Positions 8,860-15,000 of a stretch of DNA of 15,000 nucleotides are shown piece after piece. The position numbers were made by a program, and so were the translations under genes. This stretch comes from Halisarca cf. caerulea (Eukaryota > Porifera > Demospongiae > Chondrillida > Halisarcidae). The notes under the pieces are model-generated. The model was not told the origin of the DNA. It worked only from the letters and a program-made list of their open reading frames with translations, and did not search any database. The stretch's first letter is position 1. The number at the start of each line of letters is the position of its first letter. The DNA is taken from positions 4,488,511 through 4,503,510 of the forward strand of contig CAUJGJ010000371.1 of the NCBI GenBank assembly GCA_963170055.1, read 5' to 3'.

Positions 8860-8861
8860 CT

Positions 8862-9610
8862 GTACAAAGAAAGAAATTCAATATTTACTAATGCTGTAAT
8901 GTTATACTCTTCCTTAGTATATAGGAGTTATACTGCATGCTATTAGCTAGCACATTTAACATCCAATTGTGAACCAATCAGGTATCAGGTATCATTATTT
9001 AGACTGGGTATATAGCCTTTAGTCATTGGCTATTCTCCCATGCAGGCGCCCAGTGAAAGAAAAGAAACATAGTACAAAAACAAAACAGAGGGAAGAAATC
9101 GTGTAAAGTATAAAGACATACACCAATACGAGAATCACATGACTGTATAAGAAGGAAATCATGAAATAAAATCAAAGAGATTTGTCAGTTGGCATACGAG
9201 ATTCAATGATTGCATGAGGCTCAAATGCACCAGAGAAGACATTTATGTAGCATTACTATTATAATTATTATTAATTCATCTAGAGCAAAAGTGAATGTGT
9301 TTCCCATTTCACAGTACACTGACCTTAAAGTTACACTATTTGCAATGCATCCAGTTACACTTCCATAGTGAAACTGTGACACTGCAGCAGTTCAAACATG
9401 GATTTAGTCCAGTCATAGTACATAGGAGGTGCATGCATGACAGGAGTTGATGTGACTGGCTGAGTAGAAGGTTGCAACCACATTACAGCAGCATTGGTAG
9501 AATCACCAATCCTTGATTCAATGAGGGTGATAATATTGTTGGGCAGAACGGTAATGCGGTTCACCAATAATATATTATATTGCAGGTGCTGTGCATTTTC
9601 TGTATACATA
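8862..9610. other. Gap upstream of the transmembrane exon; possible unrecognised exon
   Basis: Apart from the acceptor tract of the transmembrane exon, no domain is recognised. A minus-strand open frame of 84 codons (9609-9355) reads as ordinary protein (for example ITVLPNNIITLIESRIG) and ends in a Tyr-rich stretch, but I find no good splice borders in a phase that joins EGF exons to the transmembrane exon. Confidence 0.35.
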
Positions 9611-9949
9611 GGTGCTAATTTTCACGAATCTTGCAAATGAGCTTGCATTCGCAAAAATTCAATTGCGAATATTTGGTTAGATATATCAGGGCCGGAGGTA
9701 CCACTGGGTAGGTAGAGCAATGACCATATACCACTTTTCTTACCAAACCTTATACACCATGGTCAGTTTGAGCTTTTCTGACTAATATGGGCAGATGTTG
9801 TAACTATAGGCAGGGTTGAGATGCCCACCACTTTTGGTTAGCTTCCTCCGGGCCTGTATATTGGGGACTGGTCCATTCGTAAAACTAAAATCGCGAATTA
9901 CAATCAAGTTCTTCATTTGTGAAATATATGCCCCACGAAAATTAGCACC
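9611..9949. mobile_element. TA-flanked MITE, 339 bp
   Basis: A perfect 13-bp terminal inverted repeat GGTGCTAATTTTC at both ends, flanked by TA (9609-9610, 9950-9951). Inside are further weak inverted matches (CGCAAAAATTCAATTGCGAA near the left, ATCGCGAATTACAATC near the right). Non-autonomous; Tc1/mariner-type is inferred from the TA target. Confidence 0.85.
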
Positions 9950-9951
9950 TA

Positions 9952-10158
9952 TATGGTAGTATGTGAGTCTACAGGATAACCAGTTTAGTTCTGGATCACC
10001 TCTTCTGGTGGCTCATTAGGTTTTAAAATTTATACAGCGCTATGATATAATGATATTCATCAGATTCTATGAATCAGGAGAGAGAGCATGCATTATTTCT
10101 CATCACTGGCATCTCTGAGAATTGGGAGTTTAGTAGCACAAATATGGCTAGACAGCTG
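9952..10158. other. Unassigned spacer
   Basis: No exon or repeat recognised between the MITE at 9611 and segment Q. Confidence 0.4.
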
Positions 10159-10357
10159 CTTAAAGAGGCTTGGATTAGAGAGGTTTTGCTGCACTCAACT
10201 GGTGTTAAACAGCATTAACAACACAACACTCCCACTTGTACATCCAACTCAAACCTGCATTATACTCAAGCATTAAGAAATGTTTATACGAATAAGGTTA
10301 GGATTAGTTGTTACAGTGGTTCTTTTGCATGTATAAACAAAACTGTAAACATATTAG
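10159..10357. repeat. Duplicated segment Q (copy 2)
   Basis: The copy of 3597-3800 next to the broken type A exon. Only the right half of the MITE is included, so the duplication boundary falls inside the element at about 10159. Confidence 0.85.
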
Positions 10358-10371
10358 TGTATATTAGTGTA

Positions 10372-10465
10372 CAGAGTATTCCGTCGTAACGTATTGGACA
10401 ATCACAGGAACATGAAGAGCTATTCACATTTCCATGAAAACAGTCATCTTGCTGAAGGGTACAAG
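10372..10465 (-). pseudogene. Broken EGF-like exon type A (lost 3' end and donor)
   Basis: It has the same TTTGTGTTCAG acceptor and module as the intact exon at 1613-1711 (CTLQQDDCFHGNVNSSS...DGILC), but homology stops after 94 of 99 bases. The last codon and the GTGAGT donor are replaced by sequence related to 3785-3800. The junction carries a 10-bp direct repeat ATATTAGTGT. Without the donor, reading on gives a stop about 16 codons later, so splicing must skip this exon (B to the transmembrane exon is phase-compatible) or the protein ends here. Confidence 0.8.
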
Positions 10466-10667
10466 CTGAACACAAAGGTGCATATGAAGGTGGTTGGAAG
10501 GAAGCATCAGCAAGCATGAAGTGTGTATCTTGGGATGATACATATCGCGTATTGAATTCAGGCTATGTCATTTCACAATATAAAATTCATAGATCAGATC
10601 AGACTGTACTGCAAACAGGTAGCAGAAAACAATACAGGCATGCACACAGTACAGTACATACAGTGTA

Positions 10668-10878
10668 CAGTAGAACCTCCAATAGTGGGCTCTCCTAAAT
10701 AAGGACACGCACGCTGTATGAGCCTCTCTACAAAGGACAAAGCTTGAGGTCCCAAAATAATTCCTCTGTATATATATATAATGCTTAATATACACTTTTA
10801 ACCTCCCAAAGAGGACAACCTCCTTACAAAGAACAAACAGAGCTGCCCCAAAGTGTCCATTATTGGGAGGTTCCACTG
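10668..10878. mobile_element. Same MITE family, cassette 2 copy
   Basis: It has the same ends and interior as 1913-2115 at the same place between exons A and B, so it was copied with the cassette rather than inserted anew. It carries a 4-bp insertion in ACGCTG(TATG)AGCC, and the right TA is changed to TT. Confidence 0.85.
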
Positions 10879-10931
10879 TTAACAGAATGTACAAGATTTG
10901 TTACCATCGATCGAAAGTATGACAAACTCAC

Positions 10932-11033
10932 TTTCACAGAACACTCCGCTGCGATACATCAGACAGTCACATTTGCATGCATTGCTGTTTAGAGTACCTC
11001 CATTGGTACAGTCGGTTCCCTGGAGGGTACACA
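10932..11033 (-). CDS. EGF-like exon, type B (gene 1, cassette 2)
   Basis: A 102-bp phase 1-1 exon with acceptor ending CTCAG and donor GTGAGT (10931-10926). It is the same module as 2165-2266, with Asp instead of Asn before Cys2 (the N-C-T sequon is gone) and Arg for His in the YHSG loop. All six cysteines are kept. It is the last intact EGF exon before the transmembrane exon, because type A at 10372 is broken. Confidence 0.85.
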
Positions 11034-11102
11034 CTGAGCACAAGGATAGGGTCATGGAGAAGTGTCAATTAAAATTATTAATTATACTATTACAATGATA
11101 GC

Positions 11103-11549
11103 TAGGCATGAGCCAATTATTCACCAAATACCGTCCCTAGGCTATTATTTTATTTAATTATTCATCCAAACTCTGCCTATTATTCTCAAATGCACACCCC
11201 ATTATTCAGCTCCAATGCCTTTCTTAGATGACATTCTATGTACTGTAGCTTTATCGGTGAAGTTTCCCAATTGTAAAGAATCATGTTTGTGCCAACTTAG
11301 ACAGAAGACTCAACATTATTTATACTCACTGCAGCATGAATTGTGTGGTCTTACACATTCTTAAGGGAATAGTTCCTACTGTGAAATGAAACAGCCATTT
11401 AAAGGGGAAGGAAACACGCTCCATATTGGCCTGATTGGCCATTTTGCGCTACAAATTTTAGAATGTTCCCTATTATTTGCAAATTATTCCTGATTCACAG
11501 AGGTACCTATTATTTATGAAATTATGTGCGCATAATTGGCTCATGCCGA
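11103..11549. mobile_element. hAT-like MITE, 447 bp, with 8-bp target duplication
   Basis: Ends TAGGCATGAGCCAATTAT and, reversed, TCGGCATGAGCCAATTAT. The 8 bp ATGATAGC occur on both sides (11095-11102 and 11550-11557), and the sister cassettes show the empty site with one ATGATAGC. An 8-bp duplication fits hAT elements. No transposase. It lies in the intron between exons C1 and B of cassette 2 and carries several ATTATTC-type motifs. Confidence 0.9.
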
Positions 11550-11593
11550 ATGATAGCACACTGTTTCAAACGACCTTCAAGAGACAAACTCAC

Positions 11594-11692
11594 TGTCACA
11601 CAAGGTTCCATCATAGTACATTGGACAGTCACAGGAGCAAGTGGTTGAACTGGCATTGCCTCTAACGCAGTCACCTTGGGTGAGTGTACATT
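11594..11692 (-). CDS. EGF-like exon, type C1 (gene 1, cassette 2)
   Basis: A 99-bp phase 1-1 exon, acceptor CTGTTTAG, donor GTGAGT (11593-11588). It encodes CTLTQGDCVRGNASSTT then CSCDCPMYYDGTLC. It is base-for-base identical to the exons at 13363 and 14693. The intron between it and exon B holds the 447-bp hAT-like insertion, which the other cassettes lack. Confidence 0.85.
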
Positions 11693-11784
11693 CTAAACAG
11701 AAATTATAAGGGGTTTCTCTGTTAGTAAGTGCATGTTAACTCAAACAGAAATTAATCATAATTACATTCAAGAGACAAACTCAC

Positions 11785-11883
11785 TGTCACACAAGGTTCC
11801 ATCATAGTACATTGGACAGTCACAGGAGCAAGTGGTTGCATTGAAGGTGCCTCTAATGCAGTCATCTTGGCCAAGTGCACACT
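11785..11883 (-). CDS. EGF-like exon, type C2 (gene 1, cassette 2)
   Basis: A 99-bp phase 1-1 exon, acceptor CTGTTTAG, donor GTGAGT (11784-11779). It encodes CALGQDDCIRGTFNATT and the common ending CSCDCPMYYDGTLC, with an NAT sequon. It differs from C1 mainly in its 5' half, and the downstream intron is only 92 bp. This copy serves as the reference for type C2. Confidence 0.85.
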
Positions 11884-11982
11884 CTAAACAGAAGTTACAA
11901 GGGGTTTTTCTGACATGTAAGTACATGTTAATTCATACTCAAGTTGACTTTGATCATAGTTACATTCAAGAGACAAACTCAC

Positions 11983-12081
11983 TGTCACACAAGGTTCCAT
12001 CATAGAACATTGGACAGTCACAGGAGCAAGTGGTTGAATTGAATGTACCTCTAACGCAATTATCTTGGCTGAGTGCACAGA
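11983..12081 (-). CDS. EGF-like exon, type D (gene 1, cassette 2)
   Basis: A 99-bp phase 1-1 exon, acceptor CTGTTTAG, donor GTGAGT (11982-11977). It encodes CALSQDNCVRGTFNSTT and CDCPMFYDGTLC. The upstream intron carries a 7-bp tandem duplication (ACAGAAG) absent from the sister copy at 13774, and then the TG-rich minisatellite. Confidence 0.85.
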
Positions 12082-12129
12082 CTAAACAGAAGACAGAAGT
12101 TTGTATAAGGAGTTACAATTAAAAGTATA

Positions 12130-12375
12130 TATGTACAGTATGTGCTGGTGTATGTGGACAGTGTGTGCTAGTGTATGTGTACAGTGTGTGTTAGTGTATG
12201 TGTACAGTGTACTAGTGTATGTGTACAGTGTATTAGTGTATGTGTACAGTGTACTAGTGTATGTGTACAGTGTGTACTAGTGTATGTGTACAGTGTATTA
12301 GTGTATGTGTACATTGTGCTAGTGTATGTGTGTGTACTAGTGTATGTGTATAGTGTGCTAATGTACATATATGAG
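12130..12375. repeat. TG-rich minisatellite upstream of exon D (copy 2)
   Basis: The same unit family as 2725-2860 but expanded to about 245 bp, so copy number varies between cassettes. Confidence 0.85.
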
Positions 12376-12396
12376 TACAGTGTGCTATCGTATGTG

Positions 12397-12706
12397 TACA
12401 AAGTATAAAGTGTATATACATGTAATGCAACAAGGAGATACATATCTACTGCTGTATGTCATGCAATGGTTAATGCTCATGCCTGCACTGGTTATCTGCT
12501 ACAATGTACAAAGCAGTTACGTAGTTCTACGAGCCAGGATGCTGGATTGCACAGCAACTAATTGTGAGTGTACAGCCAAAGTCCAAGAAGACACAGTTGC
12601 AGCTGTAAAGTAAAGCACTGAGCATGCAATGTTACATTTGAATGTAAACACATTGAGCCTAAAAGTACAAGCAGCTATTTTGCTTTTGCACACTCCTACT
12701 GTACTC
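12397..12706. repeat. Duplicated intronic segment P (copy 2)
   Basis: The copy of 2861-3165 within the EGF array. Its right end (GTACT) is joined directly to the acceptor region of a deleted type A exon (CAAGCTGAACAC), so the Eph-like exon expected next is missing here. Confidence 0.85.
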
Positions 12707-12906
12707 AAGCTGAACACAAAGGTGCATATGAAGGTGGTTGGAAGGAAGCATCAGCAAGCATGCAGTGTGTATCTTGGGATGATACATATCGCGTATTGAA
12801 TTCAGGCTATGTCATTTCACAATATAAAATTCATAGATCACATCAGACTGTACTGCAAACAGGTAGCAAAAAACAATACAGGCATGCACACAGTACATAC
12901 AGTGTA
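12707..12906. pseudogene. Remnant of deleted type A exon and its upstream intron
   Basis: From CAAGCTGAACACAAAGG onward this matches the sequence upstream of exon A (1709 onward and 10463 onward). Only the acceptor and about 4 exonic bases remain; the rest of the exon is replaced by segment P. It shows that cassette 3 once had a type A exon. Confidence 0.8.
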
Positions 12907-13117
12907 CAGTAGAACCTCTGATAGTTGGCTCTCCCAAATAAGGACACGTACGCTGAGCCTCTCTACAAAGGACAAAGCTTGAGGTCCCAAAATAATTCCT
13001 CTGTATGTATAATGCTTAATATACACTTTTAACCTCCTAAAGAGGACAACCTCCTTACAAAGAATGAACATGCAGAGCTGCCCCAAAGTGTCCCTTATTG
13101 GGAGGTTCCATGCACTG
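12907..13117. mobile_element. Same MITE family, cassette 3 copy
   Basis: Orthologous position between the lost exon A and exon B. A TGCA insertion splits the right terminus (TTCCA-TGCA-CTG), which probably prevents mobility. Another ATGC-type insertion occurs near 13064-13072. Confidence 0.85.
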
Positions 13118-13166
13118 TTAACAGAATGTACAAGATTTGTTACCATGGAAAGTATGACAAACTCAC

Positions 13167-13268
13167 TTTCACAGAACACTCCGCTGTGATACATCAGACA
13201 GTCACATTTGCATGCATTGCTGTTCAGAGTACCTCCATTGGTACAGTTGGTTCCCTGGAGGGTACACA
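13167..13268 (-). CDS. EGF-like exon, type B (gene 1, cassette 3)
   Basis: A 102-bp phase 1-1 exon, donor GTGAGT (13166-13161). It has the same protein as the gene 2 exon at 2165, including the N-C-T sequon. It should splice to exon D of cassette 2 (12081), since type A is deleted between them; phase 1 on both sides keeps the frame. Confidence 0.85.
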
Positions 13269-13362
13269 CTGAGCACAAGGATAGGGTCATGGAGAAGTGT
13301 CAATTAAAATCATGCTATTACAATGATAGCACCACAAAATGACCTTCAAGAGACAAACTCAC

Positions 13363-13461
13363 TGTCACACAAGGTTCCATCATAGTACATTGGACAGTCA
13401 CAGGAGCAAGTGGTTGAACTGGCATTGCCTCTAACGCAGTCACCTTGGGTGAGTGTACATT
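13363..13461 (-). CDS. EGF-like exon, type C1 (gene 1, cassette 3)
   Basis: A 99-bp phase 1-1 exon, identical in every base to 11594-11692 and 14693-14791. Donor GTGAGT at 13362-13357. Such identity, while flanking introns carry small insertions, points to very recent duplication or homogenisation. Confidence 0.85.
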
Positions 13462-13564
13462 CTAAACAGAAGTTATAAGGGGTTTCTCTGTTAGTAAGTG
13501 CATGTTAACTCAAACAGAAATTAATTACATTTAGAAATTAGTTACATTCAAGAGACAAACTCAC

Positions 13565-13663
13565 TGCCACACAAGGTTCCATCAAAGTACATTGGACAGT
13601 CACAGGAGCAAGTGGTTGCATTGAAGGTGCCTCTAATGCAGTCATCTTGGCCAAGTGCACACT
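13565..13663 (-). CDS. EGF-like exon, type C2, diverged (gene 1, cassette 3)
   Basis: A 99-bp phase 1-1 exon, donor GTGAGT (13564-13559). It differs from 11785-11883 at two bases, both changing amino acids: Tyr to Phe in the MYY stretch, and the final Asp to Gly after Cys6. Cysteines are intact. Confidence 0.85.
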
Positions 13664-13773
13664 CTAAACAGAAGTTACAAGGGGTTTTTCTGACATGTAA
13701 GTATGCATGTTAATTCATACTCAAGCTTAATAAGTTGACTTTGATCATAGTTACATTCAAGAGACAAACTCAC

Positions 13774-13872
13774 TGTCACACAAGGTTCCATCATAGAACA
13801 TTGGACAGTCACAGGAGCAAGTGGTTGAATTGAATGTACCTCTAACGCAATCATCTTGGCTGAGTGCACAGA
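13774..13872 (-). CDS. EGF-like exon, type D (gene 1, cassette 3)
   Basis: A 99-bp phase 1-1 exon, donor GTGAGT (13773-13768). It matches 11983-12081 except for QDD instead of QDN before Cys2. The downstream intron has a 9-bp insertion (CTTAATAAG) absent from cassette 2. Confidence 0.85.
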
Positions 13873-13916
13873 CTAAACAGAAGTTTGTATAAGGAGTTAC
13901 AATTAAAAGTATATGC

Positions 13917-14065
13917 ATGTGTACAGTGTGTGCTGGTGTATGTGTACAGTATGTACTAGTGTATGTGTACAGTGTGTGCTAGTGTATGTGTACAGTGTGT
14001 GCTAGTGTATGTGTACAGTGTACTAGTGTATGTGTACAGTGTGTACTAGTGTATGTGTGTAGTGT
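13917..14065. repeat. TG-rich minisatellite upstream of exon D (copy 3)
   Basis: The same unit family; its right side is fused directly to the interior of the truncated MITE at 14066, marking a duplication or deletion breakpoint. Confidence 0.85.
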
Positions 14066-14249
14066 ATAAGGACACGCACGCTGCATGAGCCTCTCTACAA
14101 AGGACAAAGCTTGAGGTCCCAAAATAATTCCTCTGTATATATATATAATGCTTAGTATACACTTTTAACCTCGCAAAGATCTAGGACAACCTCCTTACAA
14201 AGAACAAACAGAGCTGCCCCAAAGTGTCCCTTATTGGGAGGTTCCACTG
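14066..14249. mobile_element. Same MITE family, cassette 4 copy, left end missing
   Basis: Starts abruptly at TAAGGACAC, fused to the minisatellite; the left 20-25 bp with the terminus are gone. It has a CATG insertion after ACGCTG and a TCTA insertion forming AGATCT near 14175. Confidence 0.85.
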
Positions 14250-14298
14250 TTAACAGAATGTACCAGATTTGTTACCATGGAAAGTATAACAAACTCAC

Positions 14299-14400
14299 TT
14301 TCACAGAACACTCCGCTGTGATACATCAGACAGTCACATTTGCATGCATTGCTGTTCAGAGTACCACCATTGGTACAGTCGGTTCCCTGGAGGGTACACA
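14299..14400 (-). CDS. EGF-like exon, type B (gene 1, cassette 4)
   Basis: A 102-bp phase 1-1 exon, donor GTGAGT (14298-14293). It has Asp before Cys2 as in cassette 2, and a silent GGA to GGT change. No type A exon follows it: beyond the truncated inverted-repeat element the sequence passes straight into the minisatellite upstream of exon D of cassette 3. Confidence 0.85.
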
Positions 14401-14501
14401 CTGAGCACAAGGATAGGGTCATGGAGAAGTGTCAATTAAAATTATACTATAATTACAATGATAGCACACTGTTTCAAACGACCTTCAAGAGACAAACTCA
14501 C

Positions 14502-14600
14502 TGTCACACAAGGTTCCATCATAGTACATTGGACAGTCGCAGGAGCAAGTGGTTGCATTGAAGGTGCCTCTAACGCAGTCACCTTGGGTGAGTGTACATT
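14502..14600 (-). CDS. EGF-like exon, mosaic C1/C2 (gene 1, cassette 4)
   Basis: A 99-bp phase 1-1 exon, donor GTGAGT (14501-14496). It starts as C1 (CTLTQGDCVRG) and switches to C2 (TFNATT) between Cys2 and Cys3; both flanking introns are of C1 type. It is therefore an additional C-type exon in cassette 4 carrying a short C2 tract, best explained by gene conversion. It has one private silent change in a cysteine codon. Confidence 0.85.
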
Positions 14601-14692
14601 CTAAACAGAAGTTATAAGGGGTTTCTCTGTTAGTAAGTGCATGTTAACTCAAACAGAAATTAATCATAGTTACATTCAAGAGACAAACTCAC

Positions 14693-14791
14693 TGTCACAC
14701 AAGGTTCCATCATAGTACATTGGACAGTCACAGGAGCAAGTGGTTGAACTGGCATTGCCTCTAACGCAGTCACCTTGGGTGAGTGTACATT
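14693..14791 (-). CDS. EGF-like exon, type C1 (gene 1, cassette 4)
   Basis: A 99-bp phase 1-1 exon identical to 11594-11692 and 13363-13461; donor GTGAGT (14692-14687). With the mosaic exon at 14502 it gives cassette 4 two exons with C1-type flanks, so the array is expanding here. Confidence 0.85.
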
Positions 14792-14883
14792 CTAAACAGA
14801 AGTTATAAGGGGTTTCTCTGTTAGTAAGTGCATGTTAACTCAAACAGAAATTAATCATAGTTACATTCAAGAGACAAACTCAC

Positions 14884-14982
14884 TGTCACACAAGGTTCCA
14901 TCATAGAACATTGGACAGTCACAGGAGCAAGTGGTTGCATTGAAGGTGCCTCTAATGCAGTCATCTTGGCCAAGTGCACACT
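14884..14982 (-). CDS. EGF-like exon, C2 with type D ending (gene 1, cassette 4)
   Basis: A 99-bp phase 1-1 exon, donor GTGAGT (14883-14878). The 5' part is C2 (CALGQDDCIRGTFNATT), but the Cys5-Cys6 loop has MFYDG as in type D rather than MYYDG. The upstream intron starts as in other C2 copies and runs out of the window at 15000, so gene 1 continues to the right. Confidence 0.85.
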
Positions 14983-15000
14983 CTAAACAGAAGTTACAAG

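Noticed and set aside
9324..9381. Candidate 58-nt minus-strand exon reading SQFHYGSVTGCIANSVTLR between CTGCTGCAG and GTCAGT
   Set aside because: It would end in phase 2, which does not fit the phase-1 transmembrane exon, and the acceptor is poor in pyrimidines.
12168..12443. Open frames in the TG-rich minisatellites (for example Cys-Val-Gln or Thr-Tyr repeats)
   Set aside because: They are repeat-derived, irregular in period, and intronic by the exon layout.

Overview
The window looks like animal genomic DNA. All recognisable coding sequence is on the minus strand, split into small exons with GT/AG splice sites. Domains are of extracellular metazoan type (Reeler, Eph-receptor-like cysteine-rich module, EGF-like modules), introns are short, and the rest is CA/TG microsatellites, minisatellites and small inverted-repeat elements. 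A sponge or another early-branching invertebrate is my best guess, but no marker here proves it.

Reading right to left (the direction of transcription), two genes or gene parts are visible. Gene 1 enters at the right edge. It carries a tandem array of EGF-like exons (14982 down to 10372), each 99 or 102 bp and flanked by phase-1 introns, arranged as repeats of a cassette D - C2 - C1 - B (- A). It appears to end in a phase-1 exon at 8859-8615 encoding a stalk, one transmembrane helix, a short tail and a stop codon, with a poly(A) signal at 8397-8392. Gene 2 starts at 5816 with a signal peptide and a Reeler domain spread over exons at 5816-5570, 5349-5195, 4523-4429 and probably 4203-4160. It continues with an Eph-receptor-like cysteine-rich exon (3380-3210) and four EGF-like exons D, C, B, A (2670-1613), and probably runs off the left edge. 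Both look like cell-surface or secreted adhesion/receptor-type proteins; gene 1 is probably a tandem paralogue of gene 2 whose own first exons lie to the right of the window.

The repeat content follows the duplications. A 200-210 bp TA-flanked inverted-repeat element sits between exons A and B in every cassette (1913, 10668, 12907, and a truncated copy at 14066). A short minisatellite sits upstream of exon D in three cassettes. A 17-bp minisatellite with higher-order duplication fills 480-1590. Large (CA/TG)n arrays lie at 4233-4422, 5011-5135, 5919-6042, 7411-7687 and 8052-8280; the first is almost the whole of one intron. Further small transposable elements are a 447-bp hAT-like element with an exact 8-bp target duplication (11103-11549), a 339-bp TA-flanked element (9611-9949), pogo-like elements at 4585-4842 and 3461-3630, and two foldbacks (6481-6573, 7154-7243).

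The most interesting aspect is the EGF exon array as a locus in the act of reshaping itself: identical exons, mosaic exons from unequal crossover or conversion, one exon type (A) broken or lost in three of four cassettes, and reading frame kept in all 16 remaining exons.
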